From assembly GCF_030270605.1 (NCBI RefSeq), contig NZ_BSYJ01000008.1, positions 1-64,000 of the forward strand: a stretch of DNA of 64,000 nucleotides, in the 5' to 3' direction. The DNA comes from Biformimicrobium ophioploci (lineage in GTDB: Bacteria > Pseudomonadota > Gammaproteobacteria > Pseudomonadales > Cellvibrionaceae). Under the pieces are notes generated by a model. The model searched no databases. It saw only the letters and a list, made by a program, of their open reading frames with translations, and was not told where the DNA came from. Below, in pieces: positions 46,143-54,600 of this stretch (its first letter is position 1; the number at the start of each line of letters is the position of its first letter). The position numbers and the translations under genes were made by a program.

Positions 46143-47300
46143 TCAGTCAGGCGTAACGAGCGTACTCGTCACCACCGGCTCGTTGTCCAGGCTGGACAGG
46201 ATCTCTTCCAGAGAGACGGTGTTCCAGCTGGGGTAGGCGCCGTTTGTTACTGGCTCGCCGCGGATGATTTTCAAGGCCAGCGCCGCCGCAGGTGCTGCAG
46301 CAATGTCCGGGCCGGATCCATTCAGGCCCAGTGCTTCCCATTTGAGTGATATACGTCGGCCGTCCTGATTCGTGCCGCGGATGGTTACCGACATACCACC
46401 GTGCGGCGAGCCACCCGGCCAGATCTCTGCCAACTTGTGTCCCCATTTCGCGATGTGGGTTTTTCCGAGCTGCCGCATAAAGCGGAACAGGTGTGCCCAT
46501 GCGTTGAGACCCTTTTGTAACAGGCGCGGTTGCAGGCCGGTCCCGAAAGTCACAGTTCTGATCCCTTGGACCCTCTGTGGCCATAACTCCAGGTCTGGCA
46601 CATCAAAATCGCAGACTTCGCGCTTGCCGACGGGGTGCCCCAGCTCGCAGAGGCGGTGGTGGTTGCCGCTGAACGTACTGTGCCAACGGCCATCGGCCAG
46701 CTGTGGGAAATCTGCCCCCAGTGATTCGAAGCCTGCGCGGACGATTGCAATGCCCCGCTGGATCTGGTGACCGGGGGCAATGCAGATGTGACATTCCTCG
46801 ATGGTCGCGAAGCCCGGTGCAGTCCGTGCCAGTACTGCCGAGGAGATGGTTGGCAGCGCGCCAGCGCCGGAAACAATCGACACACCTTGCTTTACGGCGG
46901 ATTCGTTCAGCCTGCTGATGTCGCAGACAAAGCGGCGTGCGTCAGCAATGTCGATGTAGTGGATCTTGTTGGCAAGGCAGGCCTCTGCCACACGGTAATC
47001 CTGCCCCTGGAAAGGTCCGGCACAATGTATGACGAGGCGAATATTCAGTGCCTGAAGCAGGGCTGGGAGGTTGATTGCGTTGCGGTTGAGGCGCAGGCCC
47101 TCAGCGCTGCAGGGAAGCTGCTCGGCAAGTTTGTCTGCCTTGATTTTGTTTCGACCGGCAATGATCAGGTGAACCGGGTTGTCCGGGTCATGGTGTGACG
47201 CCAGTTGTCTGGTGATTCGACTGCCAAAGACCCCGTATCCGCCAAGTACGAGGACTCGATAGTGCGCTTCCGGTAGAGGGTGGGGCAGCCTGTGGGGCAA
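46143..47300 (-). CDS. Saccharopine dehydrogenase-like NAD(P)-binding protein
   Basis: This 385-residue protein has an N-terminal Rossmann fold (VLVLGGYGVFGSRITRQL, then IIAGRNKIKADKLAEQL) of the saccharopine dehydrogenase/trans-acting enoyl reductase superfamily. It continues with VIHCAGPFQGQDYRVAEACLANKIHYIDIADAR (seen in pieces) and a C-terminal substrate domain. A true lysine-pathway role is unlikely, because bacteria of this type make lysine through diaminopimelate; members of this group are mostly uncharacterised oxidoreductases. It is transcribed toward miaE, with its stop one base from the miaE stop. Confidence 0.82.
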   Translation of the reverse strand: MPHRLPHPLPEAHYRVLVLGGYGVFGSRITRQLASHHDPDNPVHLIIAGRNKIKADKLAEQLPCSAEGLRLNRNAINLPALLQALNIRLVIHCAGPFQGQDYRVAEACLANKIHYIDIADARRFVCDISRLNESAVKQGVSIVSGAGALPTISSAVLARTAPGFATIEECHICIAPGHQIQRGIAIVRAGFESLGADFPQLADGRWHSTFSGNHHRLCELGHPVGKREVCDFDVPDLELWPQRVQGIRTVTFGTGLQPRLLQKGLNAWAHLFRFMRQLGKTHIAKWGHKLAEIWPGGSPHGGMSVTIRGTNQDGRRISLKWEALGLNGSGPDIAAAPAAALALKIIRGEPVTNGAYPSWNTVSLEEILSSLDNEPVVTSTLVTPD

Positions 47301-47347
47301 TATGCTGTACTCGCGTCTGGTCGAAAATTAGCCGGTTGATTTGCCGG

Positions 47348-48076
47348 TCAACCCTTTATCGGCCAGTTTATAAGATCGAGACGGCTGTTGTCTGCGTAAA
47401 TGCACCAGCCCAGATCATGCCAGTCACCCAGTACGATTCGGCGTGCAGGGGCGTCGCCCAGTGTGAAATCGTGTACGGCCGGGCGGTGGGTGTGGCCGTG
47501 GATCAAAGTCTGTACACCATTTTCCAGCATCAGGCGCTCAACTTCTGACTGGGTAACGTCCATGATGTCCTCGGCCTTGAGGCTGTTCATGGATTTGGAG
47601 GTAGCGCGTAGCTGCGCCGCGATCGCACGGCGCTCCTCGAGGGGGCGGGACAGCAAGCCCTGTTGCCAGGCCGGGTTTCGGGCCTGTTGCCGAAATGCCA
47701 TGTATTCCGTATCGCCGGTGCACAGGCTGTCACCGTGCATCAGCAGGACGTTTTCGCCGCCCAGGCTGACCACAGTCGGGTCTTCAAGCAGCGTGGCACC
47801 GGTATTGCCCGCGAAGCCGTCTCCCACCAGGAAGTCCCGGTTGCCGTGCATGAAATACAGCTTGTGCCCCGCATCGACGTACTGGCGCAACTTGTCCTGA
47901 ACCTCCAGAGACAATGGTGCATCGTCATCGTCGCCAACCCAGGCTTCAAAAAAATCCCCGAGGATGTAGAGCGTATCGGCCTCGCGTGCCCGTTCCTGCA
48001 GGAATTCGTAGAAGGCTTCTGTTACCGCCGGACGGCTCGGGTCCAGGTGCAGGTCGGAGATGATCAGTTGTGACAC
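47348..48076 (-). CDS. lpxH: UDP-2,3-diacylglucosamine diphosphatase LpxH
   Basis: LpxH (242 residues; E. coli 240) hydrolyses UDP-2,3-diacylglucosamine to lipid X and UMP, step four of lipid A synthesis. The calcineurin-like dimetal site is complete: D8 and H10 in ISDLHLD, D41 in GDFFEAWVGDDDD, N79 in HGNRDF, a histidine in LLMHGDSLC and the IHGHTHRP pair. It lies downstream of ppiB on the same strand, an order conserved with E. coli, and faces the membrane from the cytoplasm. Confidence 0.97.
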   Translation of the reverse strand: MSQLIISDLHLDPSRPAVTEAFYEFLQERAREADTLYILGDFFEAWVGDDDDAPLSLEVQDKLRQYVDAGHKLYFMHGNRDFLVGDGFAGNTGATLLEDPTVVSLGGENVLLMHGDSLCTGDTEYMAFRQQARNPAWQQGLLSRPLEERRAIAAQLRATSKSMNSLKAEDIMDVTQSEVERLMLENGVQTLIHGHTHRPAVHDFTLGDAPARRIVLGDWHDLGWCIYADNSRLDLINWPIKG

Positions 48077-48095
48077 GGCTGGCTCCGCTGGCTGA

Positions 48096-48128
48096 GGGTT
48101 TGGGGTTCAGGGTTTGGTGGTTGGTGGT
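48096..48128 (+). repeat. G-rich GGGTTT-type tract (possible G-quadruplex)
   Basis: In the ppiB-lpxH spacer the plus strand carries GGG, GGGG, GGG, GG, GG, GG and GG runs separated by 1-4 T-rich bases, beginning GGGTTTGGGGTTCAGGG. The first three tracts plus a GG pair could form a quadruplex. It lies on the strand opposite the lpxH message. Confidence 0.5.
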
Positions 48129-48190
48129 CGGCAGCGACGCAATACCGAAGCCGGTACTACGCCGCTGGGGGGAGGTGCCTGGCGGCAGCC

Positions 48191-48700
48191 TTATTTGTCG
48201 GCGTAGGCGTCAGATACGGTGACGCTCTCGATCACGACGGAGTCTTTTGGCACATCCTGGTGGAAGCCGTGGCTGCCGGTCGGAACTGCCTTGATCTTCT
48301 CGACCACGTCCATGCCGGAAGTGACCTTGCCAAACACGCAGTAGCCCCAGCCTTGCGTGTCCTTGGAGCGGTGGTTGAGGAAGTCGTTGTTGTTCACGTT
48401 GATGAAAAACTGTGCAGTTGCGGAGTGCGGGTCCTGGGTGCGGGCCATGGCGAGCGTGCCGATGTCGTTCTTGAGGCCGTTGTCCGCTTCGTTCTGGATC
48501 GGTGCGCCGGTTTCTTTTTGCTCCATGCTCGGCAGCATGCCGCCACCCTGAATCATAAAGCCGTCGATTACCCGGTGGAAAATAGTGCCTGCATAGAAGC
48601 CATCACGGCTGTACTGGAGGAAGTTGGCCGCCGTTTTGGGGGCGTTGTCGAAATCCAGCTCAATGTCGATGTCGCCGTAAGTGGTGTGCAGTGTAATCAT
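48191..48700 (-). CDS. ppiB: Cyclophilin-type peptidyl-prolyl cis-trans isomerase B
   Basis: PpiB (169 residues) is the cytoplasmic cyclophilin. Characteristic segments are [13 protein letters not shown] with the catalytic arginine, [20 protein letters not shown], and [18 protein letters not shown]. No signal peptide is present, which separates it from periplasmic PpiA. It is divergent from glnS. Its C-terminus ends shortly after [11 protein letters not shown], the normal end. Confidence 0.97.
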   Translation of the reverse strand: MITLHTTYGDIDIELDFDNAPKTAANFLQYSRDGFYAGTIFHRVIDGFMIQGGGMLPSMEQKETGAPIQNEADNGLKNDIGTLAMARTQDPHSATAQFFINVNNNDFLNHRSKDTQGWGYCVFGKVTSGMDVVEKIKAVPTGSHGFHQDVPKDSVVIESVTVSDAYADK

Positions 48701-48958
48701 ATAAAGAGTCCGCTTGGGTTGCTCGGGAGGTGTCGAAAGGCCGGCATGATACCGCCGGCTGGCGCCGATTCAAAGCCTCGTGGGCCTTTTCAGGGGGGTG
48801 TTTGGCGCATACAAAAGCGGGTATTGGGGGTATACTCCGCCTTTCGCCAGCCGACCTGCGCCAGATCAAAAATTAAGCTGTTGTCCGGTCTTTAATTACT
48901 CAGCAGGTAATCGGTAGCAGGCATCGCAAGTAGTCACTCGAAAGTTGAAGAGTTCATC

Positions 48959-50626
48959 ATGAGTTCAGAGAGCAAGCCCGCTCATTTCCTCCAGAATATC
49001 ATTCGTTCGGACCTGGAGTCCGGCAAGGTCAATAAGGTTGTCACGCGCTTTCCGCCAGAGCCGAACGGCTATCTCCATATTGGCCACGCCAAGTCTATCT
49101 GCCTGAATTTTGGCCTTGCGCAGGAGTTTGGCGGAGTCTGTAACCTGCGCTTCGACGACACCAACCCGGCGAAGGAAGAAGACGAATACGTACAGGCGAT
49201 CAAACGTGATGTGCAGTGGCTTGGTTTCGAGTGGGATGGCGAGGTCAAGCACACCTCAGACAATTTCGACCAGCTCTACGAGTGGGCACTGCACCTGATT
49301 CGCGAAGGCAAAGCCTATGTCTGCCACCTGTCGCCGGATGAGGCGCGTGAATATCGTGGCAGCCTGACCCAGCCGGGAAAGAACAGCCCGTACCGTGATC
49401 GTACCGTCGAAGAGAACCTCGCGCTGTTTGAAGAAATGCGCAGTGGCGCACTGGAAGAGGGTAGCTGTAGCCTGCGCGCGAAGATCGATATGGCCGCGCC
49501 GAACATTAATTTGCGCGACCCGGTGATATATCGCATCAAGAAAATGGCCCACCACCAGACTGGTGACAAGTGGTGTGTTTATCCGAGCTACGATTTTGCA
49601 CACGGCCAGTGCGATGCGATTGAAAATATCAGCCACTCTATCTGTACGCTGGAGTTTGAGGACCATAAGCCGCTGTACAACTGGTTTATTGAAAACCTGC
49701 CGGTGCCGGCCAAGCCGACACAGTATGAGTTCGCGCGACTGAATCTCAACTACACCGTGGTTTCCAAACGCAAGCTGAAGCAGCTGGTTGATGAAGCGCA
49801 TGTGGATGGCTGGGATGACCCGCGTATGCCAACCCTTTCCGGGCTACGTCGTCGTGGTTACACGCCAGCGTCGATTCGCAACTTCTGCGAAATGATCGGC
49901 GTGACGCGCAGTGATTCGGTCGTGGATGTTGGCATGCTGGAATATTGCATCCGCGATGACCTGGACAAGAACGCACCGCGTGCGATGTGTGTAATGGACC
50001 CGCTCAAAATTACGCTGGTCAATTATCCGGAAGGGCAGGTTGAGGAGCTTGATGCACCGGGCCACCCGAACCGGGAGGACCTGGGTGTTCGTACCCTGCC
50101 GTTCGGGCGAGAAATCTTCATTGAGCGGGAAGACTTCCGTGAGGAAGCCAACAAGAAGTACAAGCGCCTGGTGCTGGGCAAGAAAGTGCGCCTGCGCAAT
50201 GCGTATGTGATCCAGGCGGAAGAGGTTGTCAAGAACGATGCAGGCGAGATCACGGAAGTGAAATGCACTGTGGATCTGGAAAGCCGCGGCGTGGATCCGG
50301 CAGACGGCATCAAGCCGAAGGGCGTGATTCACTGGGTTTCCGCCGATAAGCATGTGGATTGCGAAGTGCGTATGTACGATCGGCTCTTCAGCGACGAAGC
50401 GCCGGACGCCGGGGACAAGAACTTCCTCGATCATGTGAACCCGCATAGCCTGCAGATATTGAAGGGCTGTAAGGCAGAGGTTGGCCTGGCGAATGCGACC
50501 AGCGACGATCACTACCAGTTTGAGCGCAATGGTTACTTCTGCCTGGATGGCAAGAATTCCGGTGGGGATGTGCGGGTCTTTAACCGCACCATTGGTCTGC
50601 GCGATAGCTGGGCCAAGCAATCCTAG
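48959..50626 (+). CDS. glnS: Glutaminyl-tRNA synthetase
   Basis: GlnRS (555 residues; E. coli 554) charges tRNA-Gln. It is a class I synthetase with the HIGH motif in [14 protein letters not shown] and the KMSKS equivalent in [11 protein letters not shown]. The anticodon-binding beta-barrels occupy the C-terminal third. Its presence implies direct glutamine charging rather than the GatCAB route. It is divergent from ppiB, with a 258-bp spacer containing a TATACT box near 48830. cysS follows 67 bp downstream. Confidence 0.98.
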   Translation: MSSESKPAHFLQNIIRSDLESGKVNKVVTRFPPEPNGYLHIGHAKSICLNFGLAQEFGGVCNLRFDDTNPAKEEDEYVQAIKRDVQWLGFEWDGEVKHTSDNFDQLYEWALHLIREGKAYVCHLSPDEAREYRGSLTQPGKNSPYRDRTVEENLALFEEMRSGALEEGSCSLRAKIDMAAPNINLRDPVIYRIKKMAHHQTGDKWCVYPSYDFAHGQCDAIENISHSICTLEFEDHKPLYNWFIENLPVPAKPTQYEFARLNLNYTVVSKRKLKQLVDEAHVDGWDDPRMPTLSGLRRRGYTPASIRNFCEMIGVTRSDSVVDVGMLEYCIRDDLDKNAPRAMCVMDPLKITLVNYPEGQVEELDAPGHPNREDLGVRTLPFGREIFIEREDFREEANKKYKRLVLGKKVRLRNAYVIQAEEVVKNDAGEITEVKCTVDLESRGVDPADGIKPKGVIHWVSADKHVDCEVRMYDRLFSDEAPDAGDKNFLDHVNPHSLQILKGCKAEVGLANATSDDHYQFERNGYFCLDGKNSGGDVRVFNRTIGLRDSWAKQS

Positions 50627-50693
50627 GGCGAGTGCAGCGAGTGCGCTCGCAAGCTGATTGTTCGATAGCTGATTTGACGATTGAAAAGTTTTT

Positions 50694-52070
50694 ATGAGTC
50701 TGCAAGTTTTTAATACCTTTACGCGTAAAAAAGAGCCATTTGTCCCGCTGGTAGAGGACCGCGTGCGCATGTACGTGTGTGGCCCCACGGTCTATAACCG
50801 TGTGCATATCGGCAATGCGCGTCCGGCGGTGGTTTTTGACACCCTGTACCGTCTGCTGAAGCAGAAGTACAGCGATGTTGTGTATGCACGCAACATTACT
50901 GATATCGATGACAAGATCATGAACGCGGCGAAGGAGCTGGGCGAGGATATCTCCGTGCTGTCGCAGCGTTTTGCCCAGGCGTACGTCGAGGATATGGACG
51001 AGCTGAACTGCCTGAGCCCGGACGTCGTGCCTTATGCGACCCAGCATCTTCCAGAAATGATTGCGATGATCGAGTCATTGATCGCAAAGAAACATGCTTA
51101 CGAAGCAGAGGGGCACGTGCTCTTTGCGGTGCAGTCGATGGAGGACTACGGCAAGCTGTCGAACCGCTCCCTGGAAGATATGCTCGCCGGTGCGCGGGTG
51201 GAAGTGGCGCCGTACAAAAAATACGCTGGCGATTTCGTCCTGTGGAAGCCGTCGTACGATGATGAGCCGGGTTGGGACAGCCCTTGGGGGCGTGGCCGCC
51301 CGGGCTGGCACCTGGAGTGCTCCGCCATGATCAAGAAACACCTCGGCGATACCATCGATATCCACGGTGGTGGTCGTGACCTCACTTTCCCGCACCATGA
51401 AAACGAGATTGCGCAGAGCTGCTGTGCCAATGAAGCAGAGTTCGTGCGTTACTGGATGCACAACGGTTACGTCAATATCGATGGCGAGAAGATGTCCAAA
51501 TCCCTGGGCAATTTCCGCCTGGTGCATGATCTCCTGAAAGAATATCCGGGCGAAGTATTGCGGTTCGCGCTGCTTTCCGCGCACTACCGTTCCGAGCTGA
51601 ACTTCAGCGCGGACCTGCTGGAGCAGGCCTGGCGTACCCTGGATACCCTGTACGGTTTCCTGCGCGATAACCAAGGCGTCGAAGCCGCGGATGTATCGCT
51701 CGCCGATAGTGCTTTCATGGCTGCGCTCGAGGACGACCTCAATACACCGATTGCGATCAGTGAGCTGCACCACTTTGCCAAGGAGCTCAACCGGGCTGAG
51801 GGTGAAGAAAAGGCGCGTTTGAAGGGGTTGTTGCTGACCGGTGCCAACCTGCTTGGCATCCTGCAGCAGGACCCGGAAGAGTGGTTCAAGCAGGCGCGCG
51901 GTAGTGCCGATGCCATTTCCGAAGAGGAAATCGAGGCGCTGATCCAGGCGCGCACGGACGCCAAGGCGGCCAAGGACTTTGCCCGTGCCGATGAGGTGCG
52001 TGAAGAGCTGAGGGTGCGTGGTGTAATACTTGAAGACAGTAGAGAAGGCACCAAGTGGCGTCGGGCTTAA
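50694..52070 (+). CDS. cysS: Cysteinyl-tRNA synthetase
   Basis: CysRS (458 residues; E. coli 461) charges tRNA-Cys. The sequence shows [19 protein letters not shown] (shown in part as [15 protein letters not shown]), in which the cysteine is a zinc ligand and HIGN the class I signature; LECSAM and [15 protein letters not shown] supply further zinc ligands. The KMSKSLGNF loop and the DALR domain follow. It is placed near ppiB and lpxH as in E. coli, but with glnS between. A modest terminator follows before the mks cluster. Confidence 0.98.
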   Translation: MSLQVFNTFTRKKEPFVPLVEDRVRMYVCGPTVYNRVHIGNARPAVVFDTLYRLLKQKYSDVVYARNITDIDDKIMNAAKELGEDISVLSQRFAQAYVEDMDELNCLSPDVVPYATQHLPEMIAMIESLIAKKHAYEAEGHVLFAVQSMEDYGKLSNRSLEDMLAGARVEVAPYKKYAGDFVLWKPSYDDEPGWDSPWGRGRPGWHLECSAMIKKHLGDTIDIHGGGRDLTFPHHENEIAQSCCANEAEFVRYWMHNGYVNIDGEKMSKSLGNFRLVHDLLKEYPGEVLRFALLSAHYRSELNFSADLLEQAWRTLDTLYGFLRDNQGVEAADVSLADSAFMAALEDDLNTPIAISELHHFAKELNRAEGEEKARLKGLLLTGANLLGILQQDPEEWFKQARGSADAISEEEIEALIQARTDAKAAKDFARADEVREELRVRGVILEDSREGTKWRRA

Positions 52071-52116
52071 AAGCTATTTCGTTCACCGATAACGCTTCCA
52101 CCTATGTATGATTTTT

Positions 52117-52143
52117 GGGCTCCGAAAAATTCGGGGCTATTTT
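52117..52143 (+). terminator. Probable terminator of cysS
   Basis: GCTCCGAA (52119-52126) pairs with TTCGGGGC (52130-52137, one T-G pair) around AAA and is followed by TATTTT. It separates cysS from the DUF3012-mks cluster. Confidence 0.55.
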
Positions 52144-52173
52144 GAGTTAGATTGATTTACAGAGATAACAACA

Positions 52174-52344
52174 ATGAAAAAGATCCTTATTCTTCTGCCT
52201 ATCGTTTTCCTGTTCGGCTGTGAGCCGGAGCGCGGCTCCGACGCATGGTGCGAGAAAATGGAGAAGAGCGACAAGGGCAACTGGACGTTGAATGACGCCA
52301 GGGACTTTACCAAGTACTGCGTACTGAACCAGAAGCCTGAATAA
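52174..52344 (+). CDS. Small DUF3012-type lipoprotein
   Basis: This is a 56-residue open frame starting MKKILILLPIVFLFGCEPER. The lipobox LFGC puts the lipidated cysteine at residue 16. The mature peptide contains GSDAWCEKM and KGNWTLNDARDFTKYC, matching the short DUF3012 lipoprotein family (function unknown), including two conserved cysteines that could form a disulphide. An aspartate after the lipid cysteine is absent, so outer-membrane sorting is possible. It ends 11 nt before mksF, which has no clear ribosome site of its own, so the two may be translationally linked. Confidence 0.85.
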   Translation: MKKILILLPIVFLFGCEPERGSDAWCEKMEKSDKGNWTLNDARDFTKYCVLNQKPE

Positions 52345-52355
52345 TCCCGCCCTGC

Positions 52356-53780
52356 ATGCTGTTCTTTGCGGAACCCTACGAGCACTTCTTTCGCCCGCTC
52401 ACGGGTAAATACCGTGAGCAGGTGGTTGAATGCCTGCGCCTGCTGTATGAGCGCCTTTACACGGCGAATGCCGATTATGGTGAGTCGCTCAGGCGAGAGC
52501 AGATCATCGAGGTATTCTCCGAAGCGCTGACCCGTGCCCCGCAACTCGACAGTGAGCAGGGGGAGGGCGAGCGGCGTTTCAAGAACCTCAGGGAACAGGC
52601 CGGCTGGGTTCTGAACCTGCTGGTGGATTGCGGCTGGCTGGAGAAGCAGGTAGACGGCGCCAGCCTGACATCGACTTACCCGTTCAGCCGTCGCGGGCGG
52701 CTCTTTACCCAGCCGCTGGTGGAAACCAATAACACTCGCGTTCGCACTCGCCATCGCAATACCCGCAACACCCTGAATGCGCTCGATGCTTTTCTTGCCC
52801 GCGGTGAGGAGCATGATCTGATCGACGCCTGGGAGTACTCAGAGCGCATCGTTGCCGACTTCACCGATATCATTTCCGAGCTGGAAGAACGCCGCCGCGA
52901 GCTGGTGCGAGAAGTTGAATCGCAGCAGCTGGTGCAGCAGGCCGCCGATCAGTTCTTCCAGTTCATGGAAACCCGCTTCCAGCCTGACCTCGCCGTGCGG
53001 CTCTCGGCTGACAGTGTAGAGAAGCACCGCGATGCAATTAACAAGGTGATTGGTAAGGTACGCAGGCAGTCGAAGGAGCGTAAGGCCGAATGGGAACGCA
53101 ACCTTCGCAGGCTGGTGCCCGAACTGGTGCAGGATGGGCGAAGCGTGCTCTGGTACATGCTGGACACCATTGATGAGCGGATGCGGCGGGCCTGTGAAAT
53201 CAGTCTGCCAGCTCTGCGCAGTGCACTGAACGGGTTTACCAAGCGCGCAGACATCATTATCCGGCAACTCAGCTATATGCATCGCAATAACGACAGCGAC
53301 CTGGTCGAGCTCTGCTCGACGCTGGGTGCGGCGGAAAACCGGGCTGAGTTGCTGGGGAGTATTGGCGATTCGATGCAGGGCCTTCAACTTCGCCTGCATG
53401 ACCCGGGACAGGTGCAGCTGGCGAACAGGCAGAAGCGCCGCCCGGTTGTTACGCAGATCGAAGACAGTGTCGAACTGGATGCGGAAAATCGTCGCGACGT
53501 GGTGATTCAGCAACTGCTCGATCAGGCGTTCTCCATGAATAATACAGAGCTGCGTAGCTACGTGCGTGAAGCCATGGGCGCGGGACGGCGTATTTCCAGC
53601 CGGGACCTGCCGTGCAGTAATGCGCGGGAGATGCTGGCGATGGGCCATGCACTGGAAGTTGCCAGCGCTGCTGCAGACTCCAGTGAATACCGGTTTGAAG
53701 TGACCTTTACCGGTGAGCGTGGCGAAAATCCCTGTTTTGAATTTGACGAATTTTTTCTTGAGTTGAAACAACGTGATTGA
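52356..53780 (+). CDS. mksF: MksF/JetA-like kleisin subunit of an SMC-like condensin
   Basis: This 474-residue protein is the kleisin-type bridge of the Mks/Wadjet (MukF-like) complex. It starts MLFFAEPYEHFFRPLTGKYRE and has an N-terminal winged-helix-like part with TSTYPFSRRGRLFTQPLVETN, then long helical, probably coiled segments (about residues 150-290) and a C-terminal domain ending in FEFDEFFLELKQRD. Identification rests on this pattern and on the two downstream partners, which overlap in the order F-E-B. In the family the kleisin links the two SMC heads and recruits MksE. No strong ribosome site precedes the ATG. The last 8 nt overlap mksE. Confidence 0.85.
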   Translation: MLFFAEPYEHFFRPLTGKYREQVVECLRLLYERLYTANADYGESLRREQIIEVFSEALTRAPQLDSEQGEGERRFKNLREQAGWVLNLLVDCGWLEKQVDGASLTSTYPFSRRGRLFTQPLVETNNTRVRTRHRNTRNTLNALDAFLARGEEHDLIDAWEYSERIVADFTDIISELEERRRELVREVESQQLVQQAADQFFQFMETRFQPDLAVRLSADSVEKHRDAINKVIGKVRRQSKERKAEWERNLRRLVPELVQDGRSVLWYMLDTIDERMRRACEISLPALRSALNGFTKRADIIIRQLSYMHRNNDSDLVELCSTLGAAENRAELLGSIGDSMQGLQLRLHDPGQVQLANRQKRRPVVTQIEDSVELDAENRRDVVIQQLLDQAFSMNNTELRSYVREAMGAGRRISSRDLPCSNAREMLAMGHALEVASAAADSSEYRFEVTFTGERGENPCFEFDEFFLELKQRD

Positions 53781-54600
53781 CCAGTACCTGGAAGAATGCC
53801 TGGCAAAATGCCAGGTCACAGAAAAAGAGTTCTCCGAACTGCTGGTGCGCCTGCTGGATTGGGGTGTGATCTGCAGGGACGAAAGCCAGGTTGAGGAGCT
53901 GCTGTACGACCGCTTCCTCCGCTGTGAGGCATTGGTGGAGTCGTGGCTGGCACCGCTGGGCGTACGGCTGCAACACGACAGGCGCTTTCAGTTTATCCGT
54001 ATTTATCCACCGGCGGCGACGGTGCCGGGCATGCCGGATGCGGAGCAGCCGCACCATGGTGGATTCCGGACACGTCTGTCGCAGGCGGAGGTTGCCGCCA
54101 TTCTGGTGTTGCGGGTCGAATATGAGAAAGGCCTGCGAGAAGCGCAGGTGGACGAGCAGGGGTGTGTCCCGGCGCCGCTGGAGGCGCTGGAGCTTGGCCT
54201 GCGCAATCTGCTCAAAATGTCGCTCCCGGAAACCCAGGGCGAGCGTGTTTCACTGTTGCGCAAGTTGCGCCAGCTGCGCCTGATCCAGTTCAGTGCGGAA
54301 GACGGTAGTAGTGAAAGCTGGCTGCGTATCCGCCCGACAATTACGCATTTCGTCAATGATGCCGCTATTGCGGAGGTCATGGAAGTCGCAGGCCTCGCCG
54401 ATACTGCAGAGCGGCAGTCTGATGCCAGCAGCGCAGATGAGCGCGGCACAGGAGAGAGCAGCACAGGTGAGAGCAGCGCAGGTGATGTTTCAGGAACTGA
54501 GCCGGATGTATCTTCTGATGAAGATGAACAGGGTTCCGTAGTGATCGAAGGACGCAGCCTCTTCGATAATGAAGCTGAGGAGACCACCGATGTTTCTTAA
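53773..54600 (+). CDS. mksE: MksE/JetB-like subunit (DUF4194 family)
   Basis: This 275-residue protein is the small winged-helix subunit that binds the kleisin in MukE/MksE/JetB complexes. It shows the DUF4194-like organisation: a first winged helix (EFSELLVRLLDWGVICRDES), ERHDR-like basic turns, LSQAEVAAILVLRVEYEKGL, and a second winged helix ending in SWLRIRPTITHFV. The C-terminal 70 residues are acidic and repetitive (GESSTGESSAG, then an acidic run) and probably disordered, which is longer than usual. The GTG start overlaps mksF by 8 nt and the end overlaps mksB by 11 nt, which is strict translational coupling. Confidence 0.85.
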   Translation: MIDQYLEECLAKCQVTEKEFSELLVRLLDWGVICRDESQVEELLYDRFLRCEALVESWLAPLGVRLQHDRRFQFIRIYPPAATVPGMPDAEQPHHGGFRTRLSQAEVAAILVLRVEYEKGLREAQVDEQGCVPAPLEALELGLRNLLKMSLPETQGERVSLLRKLRQLRLIQFSAEDGSSESWLRIRPTITHFVNDAAIAEVMEVAGLADTAERQSDASSADERGTGESSTGESSAGDVSGTEPDVSSDEDEQGSVVIEGRSLFDNEAEETTDVS

